Part shown: in pieces, positions 1 through 13,738 of the stretch | Layout: each line of letters opens with the position of its first letter | How positions within the stretch are numbered: the first letter of the stretch is position 1 | DNA from: Dietzia sp. B32 | GTDB taxonomy: Bacteria; Actinomycetota; Actinomycetes; Mycobacteriales; Mycobacteriaceae | DNA: 64,000 nt | Direction of reading: 5' to 3' | Assembly (NCBI RefSeq): GCF_024732245.1 | Contig: NZ_CP093845.1 | Coordinates: forward strand, 2,170,001 to 2,234,000 | Position numbers and translations under genes: made by a program | The notes under the pieces: model-generated | Told to the model about the DNA's origin: nothing | Database searches by the model: none | What the model saw: only the letters and a program-made list of their open reading frames with translations

Positions 1-689
1 AGGTCGCGGCGGCCGGCGAGCGCGGCGTTGACCCGGTCCAACGCCAGCAGCGTGCGATCGACATCGTCCCGGTGCGCCTCGTACAGGGCCAGAGCCCGCT
101 CGCCGCGTTCGCGGATCCTGCCGATCTCCTCCCCACGTCCTCCGAGGGCCACGGTCAGCTCCTCCATCACCGACCCGAGCTGGTCGATCCCGCTGCCGTT
201 GAGCAGCAGCCCGAGCGACGCCAGGCTCGACTCGAGGTCCGGACCGACCCCGCTACGCGACCGCGGGATCACCCTCGTGTCCTCCAGCAGTGCGGCGGTC
301 CCCGGACCGCGGGGGGCGCTCAGCGCGATGAACGGACTCCCCAGTGCGGTCGGGAGTCGGATCTCGGCGAGTACATCGGCGGGGACCCCGGAATCACCTT
401 CGAGGCGGACCCCGATCACCGCGTCGCTGCCGTCGGTGTCCACCGTGCGGACGCGCCCCACCAGGGACTCTCCGTACCGGACCTCGGCACCGGGGGCGAG
501 GCGGTCGGCCCGCTCGAATCGCATCTCCACGTCCGTAGAGTCCTCACCGGTGTCCATCCCCAGCGGGAGCGCCTGCAACGACAGGGCCGGGGAGTGCGCG
601 GCGACCACAGCTGCCAGCACGAGCAAGACCACCCCGATCGATGCCACGAGTCCGCGGATGAGGTGCGGTCCCGTCCTGGTCTCCCTCAT
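1..689 (-). CDS. Mce family protein, fifth of the mce operon (MceE position), 3' part outside window
   Basis: Mce proteins are MlaD-domain subunits of lipid ABC importers. The gene opens with ATG two bases after the mceD stop. The product starts MRETRTGPHLIRG, followed by a membrane segment at about residues 13-32 and then an MlaD-like stretch (ADRLAPGAEVRYGES, about 60-75), after which it runs off the window. By position it is MceE, which is usually a lipoprotein. No cysteine follows the hydrophobic segment (it reads LLVLAAVVAAHSPALS), so there is no lipobox and a plain membrane anchor is more likely. About 229 residues are visible of perhaps 330-400. Order in the operon, not sequence alone, decides the letter. 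Confidence 0.85.
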   Translation of the reverse strand, partial: MRETRTGPHLIRGLVASIGVVLLVLAAVVAAHSPALSLQALPLGMDTGEDSTDVEMRFERADRLAPGAEVRYGESLVGRVRTVDTDGSDAVIGVRLEGDSGVPADVLAEIRLPTALGSPFIALSAPRGPGTAALLEDTRVIPRSRSGVGPDLESSLASLGLLLNGSGIDQLGSVMEELTVALGGRGEEIGRIRERGERALALYEAHRDDVDRTLLALDRVNAALAGRRD

Positions 690-691
690 GG

Positions 692-1789
692 TCACCCGCC
701 TCCCGTCGCGCGTTCGAAGGCGCCCACGATCCCGAGTGGATCGTTCTGCTCCACGGGGAACATGAGCGGATTGGTCAGTCCGGCCCCCGTACACAACGGC
801 AGCGGTTCGCGGGCGCACAGTTCGCGACCGCGCTCGAAGTGGGTGATGTTCGACGAGATGTTGAGGCGGATCCGCGCCCGACCGTCCGGTCCGATGCTGT
901 CGGCCATGTTGCCCATCATCTGCGGGTACTGGTCGAGGAACTCCGCGAAGTCGGCGCGGTGGCGCGCGTACAGGGCGGTGACATCGCGGGTCGCCCCCGT
1001 CGCGGCCGTGAGGTCCTCGCCGCGGGCGGCCATGATCCCGTCCACCTCGTCGAGGATGACGCGCAGGTCCTCCGCGGGGGCGGCGACGTCGATCTCGTCC
1101 TCCCTGATCTGTCGTCCCAGGTCGTCGAGCCCCAGGACGAGGTCACGCATCTTCTGGTCGCGTCCGCCGGCGGCGTCCATGAGCACGGACAGTTCCGTGA
1201 CGATCGCCCCGAGGTCCTGCGCGCGGTCTCCACCCACCGCGGAGACGGTGGACAGGTCGCGGATGGCGCGGTTCAGCTCCTCCCCGCGGCCGTCGAGCGC
1301 CGCGGCGCCACGGTCGAGGCCCCGGGCCACCTCTTCGGCACCCGGCGCGAACGCCGAGCTCAACGTGTCGACGCCGGCGACGAACTCGTCGAAGTCCAGT
1401 GGCGCCCGGGTCCTGGCAACCGGGATGACGCCGCCGTCCGGGAAGGTGGGCCCGTCGATGTACGCAGGGGTGAGCTCGACGAACCTGTCCGCGATGACGG
1501 CGGGGTTCATCACCACCGCGCCCACGTTCCCGGGCAGTCGGGTCCCGGGATTGAGGGAGAGCCCGACCCGGACGACCGGCCCGAGGGGCTCGACCTCCTC
1601 CACCAGCCCCACCTCGACTCCGACGATCCGCACCTGGGAGCCCACGTAGATCCCGTCCGCGGTCGCGAACTCGGCGGTGATCCGCACGCGGGAATCACCG
1701 CGTCCCCCGACCATCACCACGGCGAGGACGATCGCGGCGACCAGGACGGTGGCGAGAACGATGAGGACACGGGCGCGACTCAACGGCAT
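692..1789 (-). CDS. Mce family protein MceD
   Basis: A 365-residue MlaD-domain protein with an N-terminal membrane anchor (residues about 7-27), then an MlaD fold beginning RITAEFATADGIYVGSQVRI, which carries the VxGVxVG motif typical of Mce proteins. The middle is helical and rich in heptad-like leucines and charged residues, as expected of the Mce needle or barrel. The ATG lies 10 bases inside the end of mceC, indicating translational coupling. It is shorter than mycobacterial Mce1D (over 500 residues), lacking a long proline-rich tail. The letter is given by gene order. Confidence 0.88.
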   Translation of the reverse strand: MPLSRARVLIVLATVLVAAIVLAVVMVGGRGDSRVRITAEFATADGIYVGSQVRIVGVEVGLVEEVEPLGPVVRVGLSLNPGTRLPGNVGAVVMNPAVIADRFVELTPAYIDGPTFPDGGVIPVARTRAPLDFDEFVAGVDTLSSAFAPGAEEVARGLDRGAAALDGRGEELNRAIRDLSTVSAVGGDRAQDLGAIVTELSVLMDAAGGRDQKMRDLVLGLDDLGRQIREDEIDVAAPAEDLRVILDEVDGIMAARGEDLTAATGATRDVTALYARHRADFAEFLDQYPQMMGNMADSIGPDGRARIRLNISSNITHFERGRELCAREPLPLCTGAGLTNPLMFPVEQNDPLGIVGAFERATGGG

Positions 1790-2808
1790 CCGTCCATCAC
1801 CCCCAGGGCACAGAGGGCGGAGTCGGGGATCGGTCCGGTGGGGGTGGCGACGTCGGTCCAGGGCCCGTTGCCGGACGCGTCGCTCACGGCGCGCAGACCC
1901 GGTGGCAGGCGGGTGAGCGCCTCGTCCATCACCTCGATGTTGCGGTGGTAGGTCTCGCTGATCGAACGCATGTTGACCAGGAGACGGTCGACGTCCTCGG
2001 CCTCGGAACCGAGCAGCGAGCGGACGCGGGTCGCCAGGTCCTCGACCGACGCGACCAGAGTCCGCAGGGCCTCCCGGCGCTGCGTCAGCACGGTCACCAG
2101 GACACGGGCCTGATCCGTGAGCGTGCGGATCCCGGCCTCCTGGGTGACGAGGATCCCGGTGATCTCCCGTGTGGTGGTGACGACCTGACTCATCCTGGCG
2201 TCCTCCCGTGCGAGTAGTCCGAGCGCGGCGGAGACGTCGTCGATCGCCCGCCCCGTGGCGTCGGCGTCCTGCGGCAGGACACTGTCGAGGGTGTCGATCA
2301 CCGCGCTCACCGCCTCGGTGTCGAGACCGTCGGCGAGGTCGGTCACGGCCTCACCGACGTCGTCGATCATGTACGGGGAGGTGGTCCGTTCCACCCTGAT
2401 GCGGCGCTGCGGACCGAGGTCTCCGGAACCCGACGGGACGACGTCCAGGAACCGGTTGCCCAGGATCGACTTGAGCCCGACCGTCGCGGTGCTCGACTCC
2501 CCGAGACCCTGGCCCCGGTCCAGGCGGAACCCCACCACGGCCAGGCCGTTCTCGATCGACAGTGAGTCGACCCTGCCGGTCGGGACGCCCGAGACGAGCA
2601 CCGTGTCCCCGGCGCGCAGACCGCCCGCGTTGTGGAACTCCGCCGTGTACGCCTCGGTGCGAAGGACGTACCACAGGCGCGGCAGCGCGACCCCGGCCAC
2701 GAACACCGCCAGCACGAGCAGGATCGACACCGCCCCCACCAGCACCGTGTTCCCCCGGCGGGCGTGCCGCGGGTCCCGGACCAGGTCCGACAGACTCTCG
2801 CGGATCAT
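1780..2808 (-). CDS. Mce family protein MceC
   Basis: A 342-residue MlaD-domain protein. I start it at the ATG at 2808 (MIRESLSDLVRD), which has a G-rich ribosome site just upstream and follows the mceB stop by 11 bases; a longer reading would overlap mceB. A membrane segment (about residues 23-45) precedes the MlaD domain (YTAEFHNAGGLRAGDTVLVS). The C-terminus contains a Cys pair (ALCALGVMDGCR) that could form a disulfide outside the membrane. It belongs to the six-protein Mce assembly fed by YrbEA/B. Confidence 0.87.
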   Translation of the reverse strand: MIRESLSDLVRDPRHARRGNTVLVGAVSILLVLAVFVAGVALPRLWYVLRTEAYTAEFHNAGGLRAGDTVLVSGVPTGRVDSLSIENGLAVVGFRLDRGQGLGESSTATVGLKSILGNRFLDVVPSGSGDLGPQRRIRVERTTSPYMIDDVGEAVTDLADGLDTEAVSAVIDTLDSVLPQDADATGRAIDDVSAALGLLAREDARMSQVVTTTREITGILVTQEAGIRTLTDQARVLVTVLTQRREALRTLVASVEDLATRVRSLLGSEAEDVDRLLVNMRSISETYHRNIEVMDEALTRLPPGLRAVSDASGNGPWTDVATPTGPIPDSALCALGVMDGCR

Positions 2809-2819
2809 CTCCGACCCCC

Positions 2820-3866
2820 TCACCTGCACACCTCCGAGTTCTGGTGTCCGAACGGGTTGGCCTGCATCCCGTCCCACGAGACGGTGAAGTTGCACATGTA
2901 CAGGGACAGGAACCCGCCCTTGCGGGTCAGTGCGTTGACCTCACGGGCGAACCCGGGCACCCGGCCGAGCGTCGACTCGAACTCGTCGGTCCGGGGGACC
3001 CAGCCGTCGGTGGTGTGGCGCGCGGCGTCCACGCTCGTCCGCAGGTCGCGGTCCGTCTCCTCAAGCATCGCCGCCAGGGCCGCCGACGAGGCACCCCCGC
3101 GGTCGATGAGCAGGGCGAGGTCGCGTCCCCCGCCGTCGGCGAGCGCCCCGGAGACCTCGTCGAGCCCCCGGACCAGACGCCGCAGGTCACCCTCCCGACC
3201 GGTGAGGGTATCCCCGAGCGCCTCGACGTTGTCCGCGAGCCGGGTGTAGACGTCCTCGCGGTCGAGGACATCCCGGCTGAGCAGCGCCAACCTCGACAGG
3301 AGGGTGTCCATCGCGCCGGGCTCACCCTGGAACGCGGCGACCACCGTGTGCGAGAGCGCGTTGACCTCCTCCGGCCGGACGGAGTCGAACAGCGGCTTGA
3401 ACCCGTTGACGAGGGCGGTCAGGTCCACCGGTCCCGTGGTGTCCTCCAACGGGATGCGCGAACCCTCGGGCATGTCGACCGCACCACGGACGGCCGGCGC
3501 TCCGCCCGGGGTCGGGTCGAGCGACAGATAACGGATCCCGAGCATGTCCCCGTACCGCACCGACGCACGGGCGCCCGCGGTGACGGGGTTGTCCTGCTCG
3601 ACCTCGAAGTGCACCACGGCGGTGACCTCACCGCCCGCACGGATCTCCCGGTCCACCCCGAGCACCCGTCCGACCCGGACGCCGGCGACGGTGACCTCGG
3701 ATCCGGGCCCGAGCCCACCCACGTCGTCGAACTCGGCGCTGTACCCGCGGGCACCGAACCCCACCGGTACGCGCAGCGTGTTGATCACCAACACCGTGCA
3801 CAGGACCCCGAGCAGGCAGAAGACGAAGAGCTGCACCGCTGGCGCGAGACCCGGACGACCGGTCAT
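2820..3866 (-). CDS. Mce family protein MceB
   Basis: A 348-residue MlaD-domain protein. The ATG at 3866 overlaps the mceA stop in an ATGA arrangement, so I prefer it to the ATG 48 bases upstream. Order: membrane segment (about residues 11-32), MlaD domain (YSAEFDDVGGLGPGSEVTVA, then VRVGRVLGV), an alpha-helical region, and a short C-terminal part with Cys residues (YMCNF, SEVCR). The motif RYGDMLGIRYLSL matches the MceB pattern of a conserved GxRYxxL stretch after the beta-barrel. Confidence 0.88.
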   Translation of the reverse strand: MTGRPGLAPAVQLFVFCLLGVLCTVLVINTLRVPVGFGARGYSAEFDDVGGLGPGSEVTVAGVRVGRVLGVDREIRAGGEVTAVVHFEVEQDNPVTAGARASVRYGDMLGIRYLSLDPTPGGAPAVRGAVDMPEGSRIPLEDTTGPVDLTALVNGFKPLFDSVRPEEVNALSHTVVAAFQGEPGAMDTLLSRLALLSRDVLDREDVYTRLADNVEALGDTLTGREGDLRRLVRGLDEVSGALADGGGRDLALLIDRGGASSAALAAMLEETDRDLRTSVDAARHTTDGWVPRTDEFESTLGRVPGFAREVNALTRKGGFLSLYMCNFTVSWDGMQANPFGHQNSEVCR

Positions 3867-5143
3867 CGGATCGCCACCTCGTTCCCACGCACGAGCGGGC
3901 CGAGCATCGTCCACGCGGCCGCGTCGGGACCCGCATCGTGGACCCCGGGCGGCGGGACCGGTGACCCGGGCTCGCCCGCGGCCGCTGCCTGGAGCTCCCG
4001 GATGACGTCCCGTTCCGACGCGGCGTTCACCGTCAGCCCGGGCCCGGTGTCCGGGGCGGGCTCGCCCGTGCAGGTCGAGCCCGCCAGGTCCGGGTACCGC
4101 GGGCAGTCCTGCGGCCCGTAGGGCATCGGGTCGGCGAACGACGGGACCGCGGTGATATCGAACCGGCCCGTCGAGAACGCCGCCGCGCCCGCCTCGCCCA
4201 TGGGGCGCATCGCGTACAGGGTCCTGATGACCCCGTGTGGATTGCGGGCCGTCCGGTCGAAGACGACCCCGGTGTCGTGGACCAACCTGATCGCGCCCGG
4301 CACCGTCCGGTCGGCGAGGACCGCGCCCGAGGCCCCGGCGCCCAGACCCGCGTCGAGGAGGCGGCCCAGGGAACCCGGGCGGTCGAGGACGATCCCGGAC
4401 AGCCGGGTGGCCTCCTCCATCGTCGCGAGGATCGCCGGGCTCGCCGAGGCCAGGTCCTCGGCGAGGGCGGCCACTCCCGGGGAGGCGTCGAGCGCGTCGC
4501 CGAGCGCCGGGTTGAGCTGGGCGGTCGCCAGGTCGGCGTCGTCGATCACGCGGCCCAGGGTCTCCCCGCGGCCGTCGAGTGCGCGGGACAGTGCGGTGAG
4601 GGCCACCTGCATCCGCTGCGGCTCGATGGACACCAACAGATCGCTGGCCCGGGTGAACACGTCGTAGAGCTGCACCGCCTCGTCCGACCGGTCGGCGGGC
4701 AGCTCGTCGCCGTCCGTGAGCGTCCGTGCCCGGTCGGCAACGGGCCCCGCCGGACCGGTTCCGCCGGCCGGGACCAGGTCCAGCCGGACATCACCGAACA
4801 GCGTGCGCGGGACCACCCGCACGACCACGTCCCCCGGGATGTGGTCGGCGTACTCGGAGTCGATCAACATCTCCACGCGGGTGCCGGGCTCGTCGTCGTC
4901 GCCGACCGCGCCCGCCGACCCGCGCACGTCACCGACCTTCACTCCCAGGTGGTGGACCGGTGCGTTCTCCGGGATCCGTCCCGCCGCGGCCGGCAGTGCG
5001 GAGGTCACCGTGGCCCCGGCGTCGAACACGCCGGCCCCGCGGCCCACCAGCAGCACCCCGATCGTCACCGCCACGACGGTCGCGACCACGCCGCGCAGGA
5101 TCAGGGTCCGCTCGGGCGCCGGGCGCGCCACCCGGCGCCTCAT
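3863..5143 (-). CDS. Mce family protein MceA
   Basis: A 426-residue protein, first and longest Mce subunit of the cluster. The ATG at 5143 overlaps the yrbEB stop (ATGA); an earlier in-frame ATG would lie inside yrbEB. It has a membrane anchor (about residues 13-34), an MlaD domain with the GVKVGDVRG motif, a long helical region, and a C-terminal domain with two Cys (PQDCPRYPDLAGSTC), as in mycobacterial MceA proteins. It should sit in the cell envelope as part of the hexamer that moves a hydrophobic substrate to the YrbE permease. The substrate cannot be read from sequence. Confidence 0.9.
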   Translation of the reverse strand: MRRRVARPAPERTLILRGVVATVVAVTIGVLLVGRGAGVFDAGATVTSALPAAAGRIPENAPVHHLGVKVGDVRGSAGAVGDDDEPGTRVEMLIDSEYADHIPGDVVVRVVPRTLFGDVRLDLVPAGGTGPAGPVADRARTLTDGDELPADRSDEAVQLYDVFTRASDLLVSIEPQRMQVALTALSRALDGRGETLGRVIDDADLATAQLNPALGDALDASPGVAALAEDLASASPAILATMEEATRLSGIVLDRPGSLGRLLDAGLGAGASGAVLADRTVPGAIRLVHDTGVVFDRTARNPHGVIRTLYAMRPMGEAGAAAFSTGRFDITAVPSFADPMPYGPQDCPRYPDLAGSTCTGEPAPDTGPGLTVNAASERDVIRELQAAAAGEPGSPVPPPGVHDAGPDAAAWTMLGPLVRGNEVAIR

Positions 5144-6021
5144 GTGATCCCCAGGGCGGGGACCTCGGGCACGAGACCCCACAGGGCGAACGTGAGCACG
5201 ATGTCGAGGAAGCCGATCGCGAGGATGCTGGTGCGCAACGCACGACCCGCCGCACGGCCGACCCCCTCGGGCCCGCCGGTGGCATGATAGCCGTAACTGC
5301 AGTGCACGAGCACGATCACGAGGGCGAACACGACGGCCTTGATCAGCGAGTACAGCACGTCCTCGGGACCGAGGGTGATGTGGAAGAAGTGGTCGTAGGT
5401 CCCGGCCGACCCGCCGTTGACGTACACCACCACGAACCGGGTGGCGATGTAGGTGGCGACCAACCCGATCGCGTAGAGCGGGACGATGCAGATCATCGTG
5501 GCCACCAGGCGGGTGCCCGCCAGATACGGCACTGTCGGCACGGACATGGCGTCGAGCGCGTCGATCTCGTCGGAGATGCGCATCGACCCGAGCCTGGCGG
5601 TGAACCCGGTGCCGACCTTGGCGGCCAGGGCCACGGATGCCACCACCGGCGCGAGCTCACGGGTGTTGGCCATGGCCGAGAGCATCCCGGACAGGGTCGT
5701 CATCCCGATGAGGTCGAGGCCGCGGTAGGTCTCGACCCCGACCATGATGGCCGCCACGGCGGACATCGCCAGGACGATGCCCACCGTGCCCCCGCCGGCG
5801 ACCAGCGACTTGGACCCGAAGCCCACGTCGACGACCTCGCGGAGCACCTGTCCCCGGTAGCGGACCACGGCGGTCGGGAGCGAGACCAGGACCCTGCCGG
5901 CGAAGGTCACGTGCCTGCCGACCTCGGCCATCGCCGTGCCCAGTGCGTTGACGCGGCCCGCGGTCCGCGTGGCGCGGGCGCGCTGCCACGCGGTGGTCTC
6001 CGCGACCCGGAAGCCCCCCAC
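5140..6021 (-). CDS. YrbE/MlaE-type ABC permease, B subunit
   Basis: A 293-residue integral membrane permease of the MlaE family that pairs with YrbEA in Mce transporters. Five to six membrane segments are visible, with the family core from about residue 73 (SLVAGGGTVGIVL) through NTRELAPVVASVALAAKVGTG and the EIDAL motif (DEIDALDAMSVPTVPY). It begins with GTG one base after the yrbEA stop, so it is co-translated. No ATPase is encoded nearby; Mce systems usually use a separately encoded MceG ATPase. Confidence 0.92.
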   Translation of the reverse strand: MGGFRVAETTAWQRARATRTAGRVNALGTAMAEVGRHVTFAGRVLVSLPTAVVRYRGQVLREVVDVGFGSKSLVAGGGTVGIVLAMSAVAAIMVGVETYRGLDLIGMTTLSGMLSAMANTRELAPVVASVALAAKVGTGFTARLGSMRISDEIDALDAMSVPTVPYLAGTRLVATMICIVPLYAIGLVATYIATRFVVVYVNGGSAGTYDHFFHITLGPEDVLYSLIKAVVFALVIVLVHCSYGYHATGGPEGVGRAAGRALRTSILAIGFLDIVLTFALWGLVPEVPALGIT

Positions 6022-6022
6022 C

Positions 6023-6832
6023 TCAGTACTTCCCCACCGACGGCACGGCCAGCCCGTAGACCGCGGACAGGACCGTGTTGACCACGAAGACGGTGACGAA
6101 CGCCAGGACGACGGTCTCGTTCACCGCGTCCGCGACACCGGAGGAGCCGCCGTCGGCGTGCAGACCCTTGAACGTCGCGATGAGCGCGGAGACGATCGCG
6201 AAGGCGATCGACTTGACCATGGCCATCCACAGGTCGGACGGACGGCCGTACGCGCTCAGGGTCGACAGGAACGCGCCGGCGGACTCCCCCTGCCCGTAGA
6301 CCTGGTAGAGCAGGCAGGCCACCACGCCCATGGCGGTGACCAGCGCGCACATCACCACCGAGACGAGCACGGTGGCGATCACGCGGGGCACGACCAGACG
6401 TTCCACCACGTCGAGGCCCATGACCTCCATCGCCTCGACCTCCTCGCGGATCGTCCGCGAGCCGAGATCCGCGCAGATGGCCGAGCCCCCGACCCCGGCG
6501 AGCATGAGCGCACACACCAGGGCCGAGGCCTGTCCCACCACCACGAAGGCCACCACCGCACCCGCGTACCCGGCCGCGCCCAGCCGGCCGGCGAGCTCCC
6601 CCACCGAGACCGCGACGAGCACGCCGACCGGGAGCATGAGCAGCAGTGCGGGCACCGAGCTCACACGCGCGATGAACAGCGCCTGGTCACGGGTCTCGGC
6701 GAGCGCCAACCGGCCGCGGGCCACGGTGCTCACGCACCGCAGCAGGGTGAAGACCGAGAACCCGACGAGCGAGCCGACCTGGCCGGCGAGATCGACGACC
6801 GGGCCGCGGCCGGTGGGGAGGTGGAAGACCAT
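6023..6832 (-). CDS. YrbE/MlaE-type ABC permease, A subunit
   Basis: A 269-residue MlaE-family permease. Family signatures are VGGSAICADLGSRTIREEVEAMEVMGLD at about residues 119-146 and several long hydrophobic spans. The ATG at 6832 is 10 bases downstream of the fadD stop. It forms a heterodimeric channel with YrbEB and receives lipid from the Mce proteins encoded just downstream. Its placement after beta-oxidation genes suggests that the imported lipid is catabolised. Confidence 0.92.
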   Translation of the reverse strand: MVFHLPTGRGPVVDLAGQVGSLVGFSVFTLLRCVSTVARGRLALAETRDQALFIARVSSVPALLLMLPVGVLVAVSVGELAGRLGAAGYAGAVVAFVVVGQASALVCALMLAGVGGSAICADLGSRTIREEVEAMEVMGLDVVERLVVPRVIATVLVSVVMCALVTAMGVVACLLYQVYGQGESAGAFLSTLSAYGRPSDLWMAMVKSIAFAIVSALIATFKGLHADGGSSGVADAVNETVVLAFVTVFVVNTVLSAVYGLAVPSVGKY

Positions 6833-6842
6833 GGCGCTCGGG

Positions 6843-8435
6843 TCAGACGCCCATGGTGCCGTGCTCGGAGCGCAGCGTGCCCTTGACGACCTTGCCGCTG
6901 GCGTTGCGCGGGAGCTCGTCGACGTGGACCAGGTGCTTGGGGAGCTTGAAGCCGGCGAGCTTGTCCCGCAGCCACTCGGTCAGCTCCTCGAGGGTGAGAT
7001 CGGTGCCGCCGTCCTCCACGTTCTGGGCGACCACCGCGACGGGGACCTCGCCCCACTTGTCGTCCTTGCGGCCGATCACCGCGACCTCGCGGATCCGCGG
7101 GTGTCCGGCGATGATGTTCTCCACCTCGGCGCAGTAGATGTTCTCGCCGCCGGAGATGATCATGTCCTTCTTGCGGTCCACGACGTAGACGAAGCCCTCG
7201 TCGTCCATCCGGACCAGGTCGCCGGAGTGGAACCAGCCGCCCTCGAACGCCTCCGCGGTCTCCTCGGGCTTGTTCCAGTAGCCGGACATGGTGGTGGGGC
7301 CGCGGTAGACGATCTCGCCGACCTCACCCGGGCCGACGGGCTCCCCGAATGCGTCGACGACGCGGGCCTGGAGGGTGGGGATGACCTTGCCGACGGACCC
7401 GAGCTTGCGGATCGCGTCGTCGCCGTCGAGGGCGCAGGTGATCGGGCTCATCTCGGTCTGGCCGAACACGGCGCAGTTCAGGGCGTCCGGGAAGGTCTCG
7501 GCCATGGCGCGCAGGATCGTGTCGGTGGACGGGGCCGCGCCCCAGGAGATGTTGCGCAGCACCAGGCTGCGTGGGCGGGCCTGCTGCTCGGCGCAGACGG
7601 CCTGCCACTGCACGGGCACGAGGAAGATGCTGGTGATCCGTTCGGCCTCGAGCGTGTCCAGGACCGCCGTGGGGTCGAAGGCCTGCAGCGGGTGGACCAC
7701 CGTGACGCCACCGAGCTGGAGACTCGGCGCGATCGATCCCAGCGCCGCGATGTGGAACATCGGGGCGGCGCACAACGCGCGGCCCTCCTCGTCGAACAGA
7801 CGGAAGACGCGGATGCAGGTCAGCGACTGCGCGGTGAGGTTCTCATACGAGAGCATCGCGCCCTTGGGACGACCGGTGGTGCCCGAGGTGTACATGATGA
7901 GCGCGGTGGAGTCCTCGGGGACGTCGACCGGCTCGTGCGGCTGGCCCTCCTCCGCGATCGCGTCGGCGTACGTGGTCTGCTCGGGCGTCCCCGACTCACC
8001 CCCGATCACGATGTGATGGCCCGGCTCCTCGCCCTGCGCGCGGATCGCACCGACGAGCGGGGCGAGCATGGCGTCGGTGATGACGACCTTCGGCGCGGAG
8101 TCGCCGACCAGGTAGGCGAGCTCACCCGGGGTGAGCCGGAAGTTCACCGGTACCGCGATCGCGCCCAGCTCGTTGATGCCCAGCACGGCCTCGACGAACT
8201 CAGGGTTGTTGAGCGTGATGAGCATGACCCGGTCGCCCTTGCCCACCCCACGGCGGGCCAATGCGTCGGCGAAGCGGTTGCTGCGCTCGTGCAGTTGGCT
8301 CCACGTGGTGGCCTGTCCGAGGTAGCGCAGCGCCTCCGCGTCGGGTTGCATCTCGGCGTGGGTGGCGACCCACGTGTTCCAGTTGTTGCGGCGTGCCGCG
8401 TGGAGCTCGGCGATGGGATCCGTGGCGGTGGTCAT
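6843..8435 (-). CDS. Acyl-CoA synthetase (AMP-forming), FadD5-like
   Basis: A 530-residue ANL-superfamily ligase that activates a carboxylic acid to its CoA thioester via an acyl-adenylate. The P-loop MYTSGTTGRPKG is at 181-192, the AMP-binding GQTEMSP motif is present, the hinge region reads HSGDLVRMDDEGFVYVVDRK, and the C-terminal catalytic lysine region is PRNASGKVVKGTLR. The ATG at 8435 has an AAAGG ribosome site. It lies directly upstream of yrbEA, as fadD5 does in the mycobacterial mce1 operon. Activation of the imported lipid is the likely role; chain length or steroid side-chain specificity is unknown. Confidence 0.93.
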   Translation of the reverse strand: MTTATDPIAELHAARRNNWNTWVATHAEMQPDAEALRYLGQATTWSQLHERSNRFADALARRGVGKGDRVMLITLNNPEFVEAVLGINELGAIAVPVNFRLTPGELAYLVGDSAPKVVITDAMLAPLVGAIRAQGEEPGHHIVIGGESGTPEQTTYADAIAEEGQPHEPVDVPEDSTALIMYTSGTTGRPKGAMLSYENLTAQSLTCIRVFRLFDEEGRALCAAPMFHIAALGSIAPSLQLGGVTVVHPLQAFDPTAVLDTLEAERITSIFLVPVQWQAVCAEQQARPRSLVLRNISWGAAPSTDTILRAMAETFPDALNCAVFGQTEMSPITCALDGDDAIRKLGSVGKVIPTLQARVVDAFGEPVGPGEVGEIVYRGPTTMSGYWNKPEETAEAFEGGWFHSGDLVRMDDEGFVYVVDRKKDMIISGGENIYCAEVENIIAGHPRIREVAVIGRKDDKWGEVPVAVVAQNVEDGGTDLTLEELTEWLRDKLAGFKLPKHLVHVDELPRNASGKVVKGTLRSEHGTMGV

Positions 8436-8491
8436 GATCTCGGCCTTTCGTGGCGGTGGGTGACGGGAGGGGCAGGTGACAGAGGGACGGT

Positions 8492-12476
<3,985 letters not shown>

Positions 12477-12520
12477 TGGGGTGTTCTCGTCCTTGGGAGG
12501 CTTGAGGCCGGCGGCTGGTC

Positions 12521-13738
12521 TTACAGGCGTTCGATGATCGTGGCGATACCCATCCCGGCACCCACGCAGAGAGTGGCCAGGGCGTAGCGGGCGTCGCGGC
12601 GTTCCAACTCGTCCAGGGCGGTGCCGAGGATCATCGCGCCGGTGGCGCCGAGGGGGTGGCCCATGGCGATCGCGCCGCCGTTGACGTTGATCTTGTCCAT
12701 CGGGACGTCGAGGTCCTTGGCGAACTTCATGGGCACGGCGGCGAACGCCTCGTTGACCTCGAACAGGTCGATGTCGTCGACCGTCAGTCCCGCCTTGGCC
12801 AGCGCCTTGCGCGCGGCGGGCGTGGGGCCGGTGAGCATGATCGTGGGTTCGGATCCGACCACCGCGGCGGAGACGATCCGGGCGCGCGGCGTCAGGCCGC
12901 CCCGCTCGCCCGCCTCGGCGTTGCCGATGAGCAGGGCGGTGGCGCCGTCGACGATGCCGGAGGAGTTGCCGGCGTGGTGGACGTGGTCGATCCTCTCCAC
13001 CCAGTGGTACTTCTGCAGCGCGACGGCGTCGAACCCGGCCTGCTCGCCGAGGGCGGCGAAGGAGGGCTTCAGGGCGGCGAGGTCATCGGCGGTGGTGCCG
13101 CGGCGAATGTGCTCGTCGTGGTCGAGGACGACCTGCCCCGCCAGGTCGACCACCGGGACGACCGACCGGGAGAACCGGCCGTCCTCCCACGCGGCCGATG
13201 CCAGTTCCTGGGAACGCTGCGCGAACTCGTCGACGTCCCGGCGGGAGAAGCCCTCGAGGGTGGCGATGAGGTCGGCGCCGATGCCCTGGGGGACGAAGGA
13301 GGTCTCGTAGTTGACCCGGGGGTTCTGCGCCCACGCCCCGCCGTCGGAGCCCATCGGCACCCGGGACATCGACTCCACGCCGCCGGCGATCACGAGGTCC
13401 TCCCAACCGGCGCGGACCTTCTGCGCGGCCAGGTTGACCGCCTCCAGGCCCGAGGCGCAGAAGCGGTTCTCCTGCACCCCGGCCACCGTCTCCGGCAGGC
13501 CCGCCGCGATCGCGGCGATCCGCGGCAGCACCGCGCCCTGCTCGCCGACGGGGCCGACGATGCCCATGACCACGTCCTCGATCTGCGCGGGGTCGAGGTC
13601 GGCGTTCCGCTCGACGAGCGACCGCAGTACGCCGACGGCGAGGTCGATCGGGGCGACGCTGTAGAGCGAACCGCTGGACTTTCCCCGTCCGCGTGGCGTA
13701 CGCACCGCGTCGTAGATGTAGGCCTCGGGCACTGACAT
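12521..13738 (-). CDS. fadA: Acetyl-CoA acyltransferase (thiolase, FadA)
   Basis: A 405-residue thiolase that cleaves 3-ketoacyl-CoA in the last step of beta-oxidation. The nucleophilic cysteine is Cys94 in [13 protein letters not shown]; the C-terminal catalytic motifs are [15 protein letters not shown] and LCVGAGMG. I take the ATG at 13738 ([15 protein letters not shown]), which matches thiolase N-termini; the upstream in-frame extension would cover the promoter region. It is the first gene of the long minus-strand operon and partner of FadB. Expression is likely controlled from the intergenic region shared with the tandem-TetR gene. Confidence 0.95.
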   Translation of the reverse strand: MSVPEAYIYDAVRTPRGRGKSSGSLYSVAPIDLAVGVLRSLVERNADLDPAQIEDVVMGIVGPVGEQGAVLPRIAAIAAGLPETVAGVQENRFCASGLEAVNLAAQKVRAGWEDLVIAGGVESMSRVPMGSDGGAWAQNPRVNYETSFVPQGIGADLIATLEGFSRRDVDEFAQRSQELASAAWEDGRFSRSVVPVVDLAGQVVLDHDEHIRRGTTADDLAALKPSFAALGEQAGFDAVALQKYHWVERIDHVHHAGNSSGIVDGATALLIGNAEAGERGGLTPRARIVSAAVVGSEPTIMLTGPTPAARKALAKAGLTVDDIDLFEVNEAFAAVPMKFAKDLDVPMDKINVNGGAIAMGHPLGATGAMILGTALDELERRDARYALATLCVGAGMGIATIIERL

